In this document: piece after piece, positions 35,832 through 48,985 of the stretch | Layout: the number at the start of each line of letters is the position of its first letter | Position numbering within the stretch: the stretch's first letter is position 1 | DNA from: Scilla litardierei | Taxonomy: Eukaryota; Streptophyta; Magnoliopsida; Asparagales; Asparagaceae | Reading direction: 5' to 3' | DNA: 64,000 nt | Assembly: GCA_030789695.1 (NCBI GenBank) | Contig: CM061142.1 | Location: 160,582,391-160,646,390 of the forward strand | The notes under the pieces: generated by a model | Databases searched by the model: none | What the model saw: only the letters and a program-made list of their open reading frames with translations | What the model was told of the DNA's origin: nothing | Position numbers and translations under genes: made by a program

Positions 35832-38718
35832 TGTCACGACCCGCTTCCCATAAACGGAAGGCGAGGCGTGAAAAATCCGCTCAAACTTGAAGCTGTGAGG
35901 CTGCAGTCTGTAAAGTGTCTGGAATAACCAAGTATAGGTCCTTGCAACTACGAAACAGAACAAAAATAATAATAGAAGAAAAGAGATAGATAAAGTTATT
36001 CCAATCTCAGAATCGTCCACAAATAAAGTTCAACTTCACAGAAAAGCCACCTGGCTTAAAAGAGTCTAAAAAGGGCCCCAAGCATGGACAACAGAAATAA
36101 ACGAACGAACAGAAAAGAAAAGGCGCTACGCACCGACAACCTAACAAGAACTAAACAAAAAGCAACACAAACGAAGTCTCTACGACTGGTCGCCGGTGTC
36201 CTCGTACTCCACGACAACAGTGGACCCAGGCTTAATGTCAGCAAACACCTCGTCCTCAGTAACGGGCTCTGGCTCAGCAACTAACAAGCGACACCCAAAA
36301 GAGACGAGGGCGCATGTCAGCAAGTCTACAAGAGACTTGTGCAAGGAAACTAAGAGAAAGGGAAACAACCTAGCAGTTCTAATATATGCGATGACATGGC
36401 AGTTTAAGGCATGGATGAAACAAGTAAGAAAGTGCAACAAGTTTGACATGGCAAGGGTAGCAGAGCTACTCAAACATTCACATCGATTTACAAGTCAAGT
36501 AAAAATGTCGTGCACAGAGTTTACGCCTTACAGCTGAAGTGGCTGTACGTGCACACTTCTACGCTGAATGGTCGCTTAACCCTACCCCTCCACATGTAAT
36601 CGGGCATTGGCTTTTGACCAACACATGTAGCCCGCTTTTGGTTCACGAGCCAGGAAGCGTATTTGGCATAGGGTTGTACTTGCAACGCAGGTGCCTAGCC
36701 TCAACAACGAAGTACAAGTAGTGTGTGCTACGAAAGCAACATTCAAGCATGGAATGACATGTTATGATGCATGGCATGGCAACAGTACAAATAAAGTGCG
36801 TACAGATATGGAAATTAAACATGACAGGCATGGCAGAGTACAAATAAAATGCATACAGATATGGAAATTAAACGTGACAGGCAGTATGTATGAATGGCAT
36901 GGCAGGGTGTCAGATCTAGCTTCATTGTCAAGCTAGATCTTGAAGTAGTTCTAGGTGAGTATCATTTCGTCGCCTAGTCTCTTTTACGCTAAAAACGAGG
37001 GATGGCCTAAAACATGGCCTAGAACACAAGTTGGCAAGTTTCACTTGCCTGCAATCAGTCGTTCTGCAATCACCGTTTAACCGGTCTAATCTACCTATGT
37101 GCTCGGATTCACCAACCTACAGTCCCAGTTTAAATTATCTTCATTAGTGATTTACTAAGCAATTAAAATACCGATTTTAGTCTTGATTCGCATGCATTGG
37201 TTAGGGGTCCCTAATGATCAGAAAATTACCCTTACACGCCGTGAGAGCTACACTGGTGTCGGGTAGCGACGCCAGGGGTTGGAATAAAGAAAGCGCTCCT
37301 AATCCAGATTCTAAAATAAAATTTCACGATCGCCAATCCTTGGAAAGCGACAAGATCAGCGAATAACGTCCAAAACAGCGAGCAAAGTGATCGGTAGACG
37401 TTCTACATCTCACGGGAAGCCGTAACAACGAACGGGGACGAACGGGTAGATGCACACGAAGACTACGACGTTGAGCGTCGTAGGGGATGATAGCAACGTC
37501 GAGAAACACCTCTAGGAGAGGTAAAGGGCTGTTGGAAGAACCCAACAGCGAGAGGGGGCGACGAGATCATGCAACGACGCGTTGCGACGTCGTTAGAACG
37601 CGTAATAGCGAGGATCTCACTGTTTCGAGGCTTGAATGACAGAGGGACGTCGGCGGGGCAACTCACGGTGGCGGCCGGCAGCGGCTGCAGCGGCCGTTGC
37701 TGCGGCTGCTGGGAGCTGTGGCTGCAGGCGAAGCTCCGGTGGCTAGGCGGCGGTAGGCGGGGCCGTGGGGGTCAGGGCGAGGGTGGACGGTGATGAGGAG
37801 GCCGTCGGCGATCGTTGGGTTCGATCGGAAAGCAGTCGGGGCGTCAGGGGTTTGTTTGCATGCGGAAAAGAACGACAGCTCCTTTGCTTTCGGGTGCTGA
37901 GAAACAAATATAACCCTAGGCTATTATTTAAAGAGGAGATGGGGGGCTCACGTGATTACTAGGTTAGGTTGTTTTTAGATTATTATTCAAATGATTTAAT
38001 GTTATTATTATCAATAGAAAACTAAAAGATCCCACTCCCTCTCTCTCCCATGCGTGGGTGCAGCCAAGTGGGCGAAGAGGTGGGCTGGGTCAACATTAGG
38101 GGAATCTTAAGATTATAATAAAATAATTAGAGTTATAAAATTATTTAAAATTAGGGCCAACAATAATTAAACTGGGGAAAAAAATGAAAGTAGGTCAAAC
38201 GAGGCTCGAAAATTGTAAGATAAATACTGGGGTGACCATACCGATGAGAGAAACAAAACAAAGAAGACAGATCATAATTTCGACGATGAGGAACGAAACT
38301 AAAAATAAAAACGTCTAACGACAAAAGTGAAAATCGCGACGTCTCATCAAACAAAGTCAAATCGTGGGAGAACGCCCCGTAAAATGACGTTCTAAATTAA
38401 TTCCACAATTTAATATTCTTCGGGAGGGTCACAACGGCATATTACACTATAGGGTTCGGATACAGACAAAGCTTAAAATAAATTCTTGCACGAACAAGAC
38501 TACGTGCACGAAAAGCGTACAAAGGATACGGGGTCCAAAGGCGACAGTAATTCCAAGTTGGGCACACGTCTGGGGTTGGCTTGCTAAGGATGCAACCAAG
38601 GTGCTACGGCCCTATCGACTCAAAGACACGACTCACATACAAAGCAACAAAACCAATCAGGTACCCGAAATTGCTATACTCACAGCCGTATTACGAATAG
38701 TGAGTACAAGCCGTTACA
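35832..38718 (-). repeat. N3 3' LTR
   Basis: The plus strand starts TGTCACGACCCGC and ends AAGCCGTTACA. It contains a GC-rich island (about 37560-37800) and, in minus sense upstream of it, a TATA-like TTTAAATAA (37932-37924). A 113-codon plus-strand frame (36196-36537) is conserved in the other LTR but only because the two are copies; in N1 it is broken, so it is not a gene. Compared with the right LTR it has about 88 bp more near 38430-38517 and lacks about 45 bp near 37640. Confidence 0.88.
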
Positions 38719-38736
38719 TCCTACCCACCTTTGGAC

Positions 38737-38756
38737 AAAGTCCGTCCTCGGACTTT
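38737..38756 (-). promoter_or_regulatory. CGAGGACG hairpin upstream of N3 3' LTR
   Basis: In element sense AAAGTCCGAGGACGGACTTT: perfect 8-bp stem, AGGA loop, 18 bp from the LTR edge. Between it and the LTR lies AAAGGTGGGTAGGA, the likely polypurine tract. Relative to N2, three stem positions differ, and in each the partner base has changed too. Confidence 0.75.
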
Positions 38757-40295
38757 CTAACATATCTAGTCGCTCTAGTAACTACCCCAAATCATATCAC
38801 ATTATAATTCAAACCAGATATAGTCACTACAAGTGCTTATATATGTACTAGGTAGTCAAGCAGTAACACTACCTACATGTATATATTTACGCCCATTCTA
38901 AACTTACACATATCATAGTCAGTCAAATTCATACACGCACTTTAATCATTCACATAATCACGTACATCACTACATAACTATTAAACACTTATTACATACC
39001 ATGGTGCACATACTCACAAACAATTAAATAGTTCACACCAGCAAATACCATCGTAATACTCCACGTTTAGATAACTACCTATGAACAAAAAAATAAGGAT
39101 ACACTACTCCCTATATCTCCTAATGTACATCCAATGCCAACATATCAACACAAGTAACCACACCACAAAATATTAAATCATGTTATTATATCTAAGATAC
39201 ATTTACCACCACTATAATTTCACAATTATATAGTCATTCAAATGCATGCAAATATTTCACCATATATTCACATCACATACGGTCCTATAACTATATTCAC
39301 GACACGCCACATATACCTAGTCACCAATACCTATAACTAAGCACATACTTACCCGTGCATGGTGCACACCCACACACGCTAACATTTCATTCATATATAC
39401 CAATCATACCACTATATGCTCAGCACATCTACACACCTAGTTTAGCTAGCACGCATACGTTCACACAGGCAAGTCCTTAGTAAATAACTATACCACAAGA
39501 CCAACACCTATAACTATATAATGGCATAGCGACCCACAATCATGTGCGTAACACAACCAGGCACAAACAATCCTATCACTATACATACATCATCCATTGC
39601 TATATTCATGGTACTACACACAAACCACAGATATATGTAACAATATACTTAAAGTATACCCACTCAAGCTTGAGTGAGACTCAAAACACATATCAGAATA
39701 CTCTATATAAGTAACACGGTATCTATACATGTACCAATACCACTCCAATGTATACACATCTACCAACATAGCCATATACATACCATAATGTCAATCACAC
39801 TTAATATTTAGTCAGGTAACACCCACGTAGTTCAATCACTTTATATACCATAATAATATTACAGACATCAGCACATGTATAATTATAATACCCTCCATAA
39901 TACATGCATTCATCGTATAGTCACACACATGTAACATATATATTCACACCATATCCATCTACCTATAATTAGTATACCAATACATCTACTTATCCATACA
40001 TACTTAAGATATGCATTAATCGTGTATACCTCATGGTATACACGCACACAACATCCCGTAAAAGCAAGCAATACCAATCAAAATTATAATCTTACTACCA
40101 TACGTATATCACATATATACTCATGCAGTAAATACATATCTACTTACGTCTAAGCACAATACGTATCTACGTACGAGCACATACTCACACGTTCTAACAT
40201 ATAGGTCATATAAAGGCCTACTCACTTAACTATAAGTACACATATTATCATTACACCTAACATTCATCTGACTTACTAATATATATATATATATA

Positions 40296-40688
40296 GGAAA
40301 ATTTTCAAATGAGAACATTTCACACCGTGCGAAAATGTTTTTATATTTTTTTTGAAATTTCTTTTTTCAAAAATTCTTTTTTCCACCCTCATTATATGTT
40401 GTTATACCCCCCTCAAAAAATAATGGTTGAGAAATAATGTCATTTGGCCTTCGATCAAGCCATTTCATCAAATTCGCACGTTTTGAGACCGTTAAATTTG
40501 TAACGGGTGGATGGGTGCTCTAATGCCCAACGGGTTCACCCATTATTTTCCCTGGGGTATATAATTGTATGGATTAAACATCAAAAAAAGAATTTTTGAA
40601 AAAAAGAATTTTTGAAAAAAAAAATTTCAAAAAAATAAAAAAAAAGTTTTTGCACGGCTTTCGCACGGGATTTTTCGCACCCGAAGAT

Positions 40689-40692
<4 letters not shown>
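40296..40692. mobile_element. Micron-like insertion in a (TA)n tract
   Basis: A 397-bp non-TA block lying between two TA runs (about 40278-40295 and 40693-40782) and absent from the homologous part of N1 (around 780). It is rich in A and T homopolymers, with the repeated word TCGCAC/GTGCGA near both ends (40330, 40648-40672). MITE-like 'Micron' elements of rice are known for inserting in (TA)n; the similarity here is in structure only. Confidence 0.45.

Positions 40693-40782
<90 letters not shown>
40693..40782. repeat. (AT)45 microsatellite
   Basis: An uninterrupted AT dinucleotide tract directly right of the Micron-like block. The Tyr-Ile frames over it are artefacts. Confidence 0.95.
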
Positions 40783-40784
<2 letters not shown>

Positions 40785-40943
40785 AGCATTCACAAGTATC
40801 TTCAAACTACATACACTACTAGTCTATACTCCAATACAATTTCCAATATATATACAGACATTCCTAAAGTGTTATAGCTACCCTCACATATATAACTAAT
40901 ATCATCCATACAACTTCATATACATCATGAATAACACTGATTA

Positions 40944-41777
40944 TCTATTATACATTTGACAGCGTTTTTTGAATTTTAGGGCTGACTAGGACAAGATAAA
41001 GAATGGCTGAGATTTGATCTTGGTAAATCAATGGTTGAGATTGGATTTTGTGAAATTTTTTGGGGGAAAGCGCCTTGGGAACATAAACTTTGAAATTAGA
41101 AGTGCCTTGGGAAAGAGTGTGAAAATTAAATTTGGGGGGAAAAGTGCATTGGGAAAGATTGTGGATTAGGGGAAAAGTGCCTTGGAAAACTAAACTTTGA
41201 AATTAAAAGTGTCATGGAAAAGATTGTGGAGAATCATGATCCATTAAATTAAACAAAATAAAAAATTTAGCGTAAAACAATTTAGCGGAATAACAAATTA
41301 GCGTAAAAATACACTGATGTTTGTTGTTCCGGCGCCCGCGCTAAAATTTTTACGTCGAATTTGTTGTTCGACGTCGAATTTGTTGTTCTGCGCCGAAGGC
41401 GCCTGCGCCGAATTTGTTGTTCCGCACCGAAGGTGCCCGTGCCGCTAAATATTTTTACACTAATTTATTGTTCTGTTAAATTTTGGCTATGGAAATAATT
41501 TCCAGGGAACAAAGATTTCGCGGGGGAAATTTCGGCGCGGGCGCTGAAGGCACCCGCTAAATTTTTTACAAAGATTTGTTGTTCGGCGCCGAAGGCGCGG
41601 GCACCAAATTTGTTGTTCGACGTTGAATTTGTTGTTCCACGTCCAAGACGCCCGCACCGAAGGTGCCCGTGCCGCTAAATATTTTTACGCTAATATATTG
41701 TTTTGTTAAATTTTGGCTGTGTAAATAATTTGTTGGGGAACAAAGAGTTCGTGCCCACGGGCACGGGTTATGACTAG
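40944..41777 (+). mobile_element. Non-autonomous Helitron candidate
   Basis: 834 bp beginning TCTATTATACATT after host A and ending CTAG before host T, as expected for A|TC…CTRR|T insertions. The palindrome GTGCCCACGGGCAC (41751-41764) ends 9 nt before the terminal CTAG, matching the Helitron 3' hairpin. The flanking sequence resumes homology with N2 (ATATCCTAAGGGTAGCAC, at 10590 in N2). The interior has direct repeats of GAATTTGTTGTTC and GCGCCGAAGGCGC. No Rep/helicase gene. Confidence 0.65.
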
Positions 41778-43599
41778 TACATACATAATACAAGAGTCAA
41801 ATATTAATATCCTAAGGGTAGCACGCTCATACGGGTCCACACACTCCACCTATATGTATGCACCATCACGACATAACAACTTATACTAATGGGCCCACCA
41901 ACTATACTAAGGTTGACACAGGCAACGACAAGCACTAATGGCTAATCAATAGGAATGAAACCGAAGCCAAAAGCGTAACGAAGGAAAGATCGAAAAGCAC
42001 GAGTTCAGATAAGACGAAGATAAGGAGACAGCTTGGTTAGGTGAATCAGGGGTATAATTGTGAATGTTTGGATGAGAAAAGAAAGATGTAATGATACTCT
42101 TATAGGATACAGGAAAATAGTGTGTAAAAGATATAAGTTAAAATACGAAGAGTACAAAACCGGTCGTACCTCAAAAGTTGGAGCCCTCTTATGCATAGAA
42201 AAATATTGATGGTCGATAAAATGAGTTGTTCGAAATAAGTTTAAGTCGTATATACATATTAATAAAATGGTTTATTAGCTTATTGAAAATTATCATAGGG
42301 AAGAATAAAACATTCACACGAACATTAAGGACATAGGTTAGAAAATATTATACGGCATTAATTTAATATAATTTCGGCAAAAATTTCGAAATTCAAGGAA
42401 TGAAATTAGATTACCAGAAATGTAGAAAATTTAAGCTCATGCTAAATGCTTTCAAAGTCTTTAAACTGGGGGGAAATTTAAAATAAATACTATTGAAACT
42501 ACTTTTAGAGGAACCAGGATTTGTCAAAAGAAACAGTTTTATACAAAGATTTTAAAGTACGAGTACGACGTACCTAGAACTGATGTATAAAAATAATTGA
42601 AGTTCTATTTAGCTTGGAAAAATATTTTAAAGTATGTATGTTAAGCGGTTAAAATGAATCTCATAGTTTAGAAAAGATGGTATATCGAATTTTCAAAATA
42701 GTAATAGAGTTTTTTAAACCGAAATGCGAAAATATATGTCAGAAAATAGTTACGAGATAGTAATTAAACTTACAACCTATAGACTTCAAAATCTACGAAG
42801 GAAATTTTTTTTAACTCAATCGTAAAGTGACGAATTAAATATATAAGAAGATGGTTTAAAAACAAAATTTATACTTAGCAAAACTTTTAACCAAAGGAAA
42901 CCGAAAACAACTTTGAAAGAATCAAGCTTTGCAACGGAGGACATTCGAAAGATCAACGATTATCGTAATGTGGTGATCACGTGAATCAAGAGAAAAGAAT
43001 GTGGGTGTATGATGAATGCGCCTAAGTTACGATTCAAGAAAACTACGATGGAATTCGATGGTCAGTAACACAGAAGTGTAGTGATCAGGAAAAATGATAG
43101 AATCAGGGGGGGTTCTAATTATCGGGTTGACCCAAGGTCAAGAGAAACTTAACACTAAGGCTTTCTAATGAGCTAGAATATATTAGAGACCTCAGGGAAA
43201 GGTCCTAAGAGAATCAAGATCATGTTCTGTTGGGCCCAAAATCGATGAACCCAAGCGAATGAGTAAAGAAATTCTAGAAGTCTATCATCGTCAAAGCTAG
43301 GCAGAAACCACTAAGGTAACTCCTACGACGATTATATCAATTTCTAGCATGGAGTCTAGCTAACAATCAGGGACCTCTAACGAGCAAGCACAGACGTCTA
43401 ACTAAGTCTTACTATAGACCTGATCTAATGGATATCCCGACTAAGCTGAGACAGATGCTCGGGCAACACATCTTCCGGCCACCTAGGACACGGAAAACGC
43501 TCTTATTAGACTCAGATTTTATGACTTGGATGTTTTAATTTATTTAATGGACGTTCTATTATTATTATCGTTGTTCCGATAATTCGCAGTTGGAAGAAG

Positions 43600-43617
43600 G
43601 ACCTGCATGGGCCACCA
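43600..43617 (-). other. Candidate primer-binding site of N3
   Basis: Third copy of the block TGGTGGCCCATGCAGGTC (minus strand), 8 nt inside the LTR that starts at 43626. Confidence 0.5.
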
Positions 43618-43625
43618 ATAAAACC

Positions 43626-45093
43626 TGTCACGACCGGCTTCCCATAAACGGAAGGCGAGGCGTGAAAAGTCCGCTCAAACTTGAAGCTGTGAGGCTATAG
43701 TCTGTAAAGCGTCTGGAATAAACAAGTATAGGTAATTGCAACTACGAAACAGAACAAAAATAATAATAAAAGAAAAGAGATAGATAAAGTTATTCCAATC
43801 TCAGAATTGTCCACAAATAAAGTTCAACATCATAGAAAAGCCACCAGGCTTAAAAGAGTCAAAAAAGGTCCCCAAGCATGGCCAACAGAAATAAACGAAC
43901 GTACAGAAAAGGAAAGGCGCTATGCACTGACAACCTAACAAGAACTAAGCAGAAAGCAACACAAACGAAGTCTTTACGACTGGTCGTCGGTGTCCTCGAA
44001 CTCCACGACAACAGTGGACCCAGGCTCAATGTCAGCAAACACCTCGTCCTCAGCAATGGGCTCTGGCTCAGCAACTAACATGCGACACCCAAAAGAGACG
44101 AGGGCGCATGTCAGCAAGTCTACAAGAGACTTGTGCAAGGAAACTAAGAGAAAGGGAAACAACCTAGCAGTTCTAATATATGCGACGACAAGGCAGTTTA
44201 AGGCATGGATGCAACAAGTAGGAAAGTGCAACAAGTATGACATGGCAAGGGTAGCAGAGCTACTAAAACATTCACATGGATTTACAAGTCAAGTAAACAT
44301 GTCGTACAAAGAGTTTATGCCTTACAGCTGAAGTGGTTGTACGGGCACACTTCTACGCTGAGTGGTCGCTTAACCCTACCCCTCCACGTGTAATCGGGCA
44401 TTGGCTTTTGACCAACACATGTAGCCCGCTTTTGGTTCACGAGTCAGGAAGTGTAATTGGCATAGGATTGTTCCTGCAACGCAAGTGCCTAGCCTCAACA
44501 AGGAAGTACAAATAACATGTGCTACGAAAGCAACATTCAAGCATGGAATGACATGTTATGATGCATGGAATGGCAAGAGTACAAATAAAGTGCGTACAGA
44601 TATGGAAATTAAACGTGACAGGCATGTCAAAGTACAAATAAAATGCATATAGATATGGAAATTAAATGTGACAGGCAGTATATATGAATGGCATGGCAGG
44701 GTGTCAGATCTAGCTTCGTTGTCAAGCTAGATCTTGAAGTTGCGTCTAGGCGAGTATCATTTCGTCGCCTAGTTTCTTTTACGCTAAAAATGAGGGATGG
44801 CCTAAAACATGGCCTAAAACCCAAGTTGGCAAGTTTCACTTGCCTGTAATCAGTCGTTCTGCAATCACCGTTCAACCAGTCCAATCTACCTATGTGCTCG
44901 GATTCACCAACCTACAATCCCAGTTTAAATTATCTTTATTAGTGATTTACTAAGCAATTAAAATACTGATTTTAGTCTTGATTAGCATGCATTGGTTGGG
45001 GGTCCCTAGTGATCAGAAAATTACTCTTACACGTCGCGAGAGCTACACTAGCGTCGGGTAGCGACGCCAGGGGTTGGAATAAAGAAAGCGCTC
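43626..45093 (-). repeat. N3 5' LTR, first part
   Basis: It matches 35832 onward at high identity and stops at AAGCGCTC (45093), where A3 is inserted. The LTR resumes with CTAATCCAG at 60095, as in the left LTR (about 37299). Confidence 0.88.
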
Positions 45094-45432
45094 TGATCAC
45101 TCCTTATTTTACACCTTTTTTCCGCATGATTTCATGCCATTTAGATCGCCCAAATCATGTTTTTCACGATATATCGACGATATTGCGATACTTTTCACGA
45201 TTTGTTGTTTTTGTCGTATTTCAGGAGATTTGGAGCGATTTGGAGTGATCCCGAGATACACGTACTCCAGAGTGTCACCGACGACTTCCCCGAGGGGTAT
45301 TTTGTTATTGGAGAGGAGCGGAAGAAGAAAGAACGTCGTAGGAGCGACGAGGAGGCAAAAACAAGCTGTTTGGGCATTTTTGGTGTCTCACTCGGCCGAG
45401 TGAATGAGTCACTCGGCCGACCAGCGAGACCC

Positions 45433-48400
45433 TGTAACGCCCCGCTTCCCAAAAGACACCGGAAGCGAGAGCGTTACGCGGTCCGCTTGAACTGGAGTGG
45501 TGAAGCTTGAGTTCAATAAGCGTCTGTGATAAAAACACAGAAAAAGGGGTCCTTGCATTTGCGTATCAGAACAATCAGAACATTCAAAAATAAATGCCAC
45601 ATCCAGATATATAAGGTGTACACGAAATTACAAGACAAGCCACATCAGGGCTAAAAAAATTACAACAGAGCACTAATCCTACTACAAGGTACAAAAAAAC
45701 TCAAAGCGATGACGGAAAAAAGACTCTAGTCTTCTGCAGAAAACGTCTCGACGTCTTCGACAACTCTGGCTCTCCAAGTCAGGTGGTACTCAAGCTCTGA
45801 ACCTGACATACATCCACAAACATGAATGTATGTCAGCTAGGGGTCTGCAAGAAAGAGTTAGCATCCCGAGGCGAAGTATATAACAAGTATATGAAATTTA
45901 GAAGCATCATTAAATTTAAAAGAAACGACTGCAGCAATTAACATTTAACAATTACAGAGCAGAAAGAAATAATCCTAGCATGCAGTTCTAGTCGATGGCA
46001 AGTTTAAAGTTAGATTCTCTGAGTTTGTTAGCATTTCAATATCAAGATGACCAAGTTAGCATTCAATGTCCATGTCAGGAATTCACATCTAATCTAGGGT
46101 TCTCGCCTTTAGGTCGTGATGAGAAGGTCGTTCCTCTTACGGGGGCTTACCGTGATTGACACTAACCCACCGCGTCGGGTGGTGTTCTTGAGGAGAGTAC
46201 CTTTCATACGCCCAGTGGCCGCTCAACCCTAACCCCACCCAAAAGTTTTGCCGGAACACGAGCCGGCCTAGTCGACTCACACGACATCACGATACCGCCT
46301 TCGAGGCGCACGATTTCACGATGTCTATATTGTTAATCATGTCACGACTCACTGAATTTCATTGTTATCAAAATTAGTGTTTTATGGTGACAGTTCTGCA
46401 AAGCGGAAGCGGGTCGAACGACCGTTTCCGTAATTTCCAATAATGACGATTTTGTCCTTTTCGTTTCAACTTGCTACAGGAACAATTCCTTTCTCTAGTT
46501 GTTTAAATTGGGGATATATCGTATGATATACCGTTGGATCCCAATTTTCGTCCTAGTCGTTATGGTGTCACTTTCCTACGCTATTTCACGTCACAATTTC
46601 AGGTTATTCAGCAATACATGAAGGCGGCGTAAACGTGCCGAAACTTCTAAAAATCATAACAAATTATATACTTGCCTGATTTTGACGTTATTGGTGTCGT
46701 CGGGTCCGTACGGAAGGCGCGGACGTTTTCTATGTTATCGGATTCTGATATTAGGTCAAAGTAAAATATCTTATAAATCAACTGACTCATTTATTCAGGG
46801 ACATAGGATATAAGAGTACTGTTTATTCTAGGTTTTTGGCTAAAAGCCTCCTGATCATATAGTTTCTTTTAATTCTGATTTATATATACTGATGTTATCC
46901 CATACGGCCACCAACATATGTCGACAATAACTTATCAATTTTTCCGAGAAGAAAATCTATTATCATGCTAACCTATAAGCAGTCCAATATTCCTAACCGT
47001 TAACAAATTCACTAACTTATCAAGCAGATGTATCTAATAACATGTACACGTTCCACTATAACATTATAAGATACATATATATAACATCTAATTGACTTAA
47101 CTACTAACCCATGATTTGAGTAAGAGATAACAGATAATGATGAACGTTTACCACCCACAGTTTATAACTACAGCTTACTCTAATAAACTAACAACTAACC
47201 CTAGTATATAAACACAACACTAACCTCTTGAGATTCACACAGGTCCGTTTTTCGTTTGTGCCTGCAGGTGGAGGAGTGGACGGATGACGGCACCGGAGTT
47301 GTCGCAGGCGGCGAGGCGACGTCTGCAGTCGAGGGAGGAGGACAGGCGGAGGTGTGTCGATCGTGAGCAGGTTCCGGGGCGTCGTTGGGCGCAGGTCGGA
47401 GGGAGGAGGTCGCTGCGGTGTTTGGGCGAGGATTGTGCGAGAGGGGTGATGGGTTGGTGTTGCGAAAGAGGAGTCGTGCGTGCGGACTGGAGGTTACGGA
47501 TCTGGGTAGAGGAGGGAGGAGAAGAGTTCGGCATCTGGAAGCTCACGGCGTGGGCTGCGTGGGTGTGAAGAGGAGGAAGAAGAGGCCGTGGGTGGGTGTT
47601 TGGGTCTCGGGAGAGGAGAAGAAGCTGCGGGGAGGCCGTGTTGCGCGAGGAAGGAGGAGGAGGAGCAGCCGGTGGAAGGGGACTGAGGCCGTGGAGATGG
47701 AGGATGCACCGGAGAAGGAGAAGAGTTGGGGGGCTCGGGTCGTTCGCGAGGTGGGGAGGCGGCCATGCGAGTTGCTCCCGCGTGAGGGGGGCTGAGTGCT
47801 ATTTCTTGGAGGCTACGGAAGAGAAATGTAGGGCGGCGGCTATGAGTAGAGCTAGGGAAAGAAATCTAAACCTAGGGTTTATTTTATACCGGTTAGCTTT
47901 TGTGTGAGGGGGTTAAAACGTACAGCATGGGACTAGCCCTAGGTCTAGGTCTTAAGGTTTAATATAATACTTGGTTTGAGGTTGTGAAGGGTACAGCTCA
48001 CGAGAGCTAGCTGCGACCTAACCATAGGGTTTCTAGTTCCTATTACATTATTTGTGTATGAGTCTAGAGAAGACAGTACTATGCACAGGCTATAGGCTTA
48101 GGGTTATTTTTATTAGTAGTTAGCCTAGGTCTCTATTATAAAGATTTATTCATATATATTAACTTCTGATGTGGGGTTTTGAACGTGCATCACGTGGAGA
48201 GTGGGGTTACTTGGAGAAATAATGGTGATATGGTTAAGATTTATTTGTTAAAGGATTTTTTTTGTAGTTTAGATTTTGTTTAGGATATTAACAAAAGCCA
48301 AATAAGATTTCTTTTTAGAAGATTCCGAAAGATTCCCTCATTTTTTTAACGTTTTGCTTTAATTCCCAACTCAAAACTGAGTTTAGAGTTTGAAATAATA

Positions 48401-48637
48401 GTATGTATTAATATATAATAATAATAATAATAATAATAGGTTATTATAAATTTGCGCCCCAACGTCCAAAAATCAAACGGAAGATACCGGGGCGATCGCG
48501 CCTCCGAGAGGGTCGCGAATACGGGGTCCAGGCACACGTCTGAGCTACGGAACAATAATAATAAAATCGAACACGAATACATGCACACGAAACAACATAC
48601 GCTCGCAAACACGCACGACCGGAAAGTGGCCGTTACA
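45433..48637 (-). mobile_element. N4, 3205-bp solo LTR of the N family
   Basis: Ends are inverted repeats TGTAACG…CGTTACA, with target duplication GACCC (45428-45432 and 48638-48642). The empty site is present in the 3' LTR of A3 (about 58597-58606, AACCCCGCTC), which proves the insertion. No internal region. On the minus strand a TATA-like GGTATAAAAT (47890-47881) is followed by a GC-rich island (47800-47230). A (TAA)n run lies at about 48414-48438. The GC-island frames (up to 136 codons on the plus strand) are low complexity. Confidence 0.93.
47230..47800 (-). other. GC-rich island in N4
   Basis: Positioned as in N1-N3, just downstream (minus strand) of the TATA-like box. It has overlapping frames on both strands with Pro/Ser- or Arg/Gly/Glu-rich composition and no recognised domain; I do not call a gene. 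On the minus strand a donor-like AGGTTAGTG follows the island (about 47222). Confidence 0.5.
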
Positions 48638-48649
48638 GACCCCGCTCGG

Positions 48650-48985
48650 CCGACCAGATCAGACACGCTTCATGTGTGCACTCGGCCGAGCATCGGAAGC
48701 CACATCGGCCGAGTGACGGGACCCCGTCCGCCCGAGTGGCACTCAGACGACGCCCATCAAAAAGAGCCAACTTACTGTTTTTCGTCTGCCTGAGCTTCAG
48801 AAGACCCACTCGGCCGAGTGGAAATTGCCGACCGCCTGAGTATATAGAAGCCATCGGCCGAGTGACGACAACTCACTCGGCCGAGCGACGCCCGAAGTGA
48901 AGACTCCCAAGACCCCAGACTTACTGGAAATTCTCAGGGTTTCTTACTCGGCTGAGCGACTTTTGTCACTCGGCCGAGTGAGCCG
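48650..48985. repeat. CTCGGCCGAG palindrome cluster, A3 5' LTR
   Basis: About eight sites here (plus two before the N4 insertion, at about 45391-45420), for example GCTCGGCCGAC, ACTCGGCCGAGC, ATCGGCCGAGTG, CACTCGGCCGAGTG. The TATA box follows about 85 bp later. Sites in the 3' LTR are in the same order, with a few C/T or G/A changes at CpG positions. Confidence 0.9.

Larger units (their letters stand above)
38719..43625 (-). mobile_element. N3 internal region (non-coding)
   Basis: 4907 bp, AT-rich, no retroelement domain. Homologous to N1 from 39476 on. Interrupted by a Micron-like block (40296-40692) and a Helitron-like block (40944-41777), neither of which is in N1 or N2. The candidate primer site is at 43600-43617 and the hairpin at 38737-38756. 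Confidence 0.8.

Noticed and set aside
36196..36537. 113-codon ORF present in both N3 LTRs (also 43990-44331) with similar protein
   Set aside because: The two are LTR copies of one sequence, so similarity is expected; the homologous N1 region has stops, and no domain is recognised.
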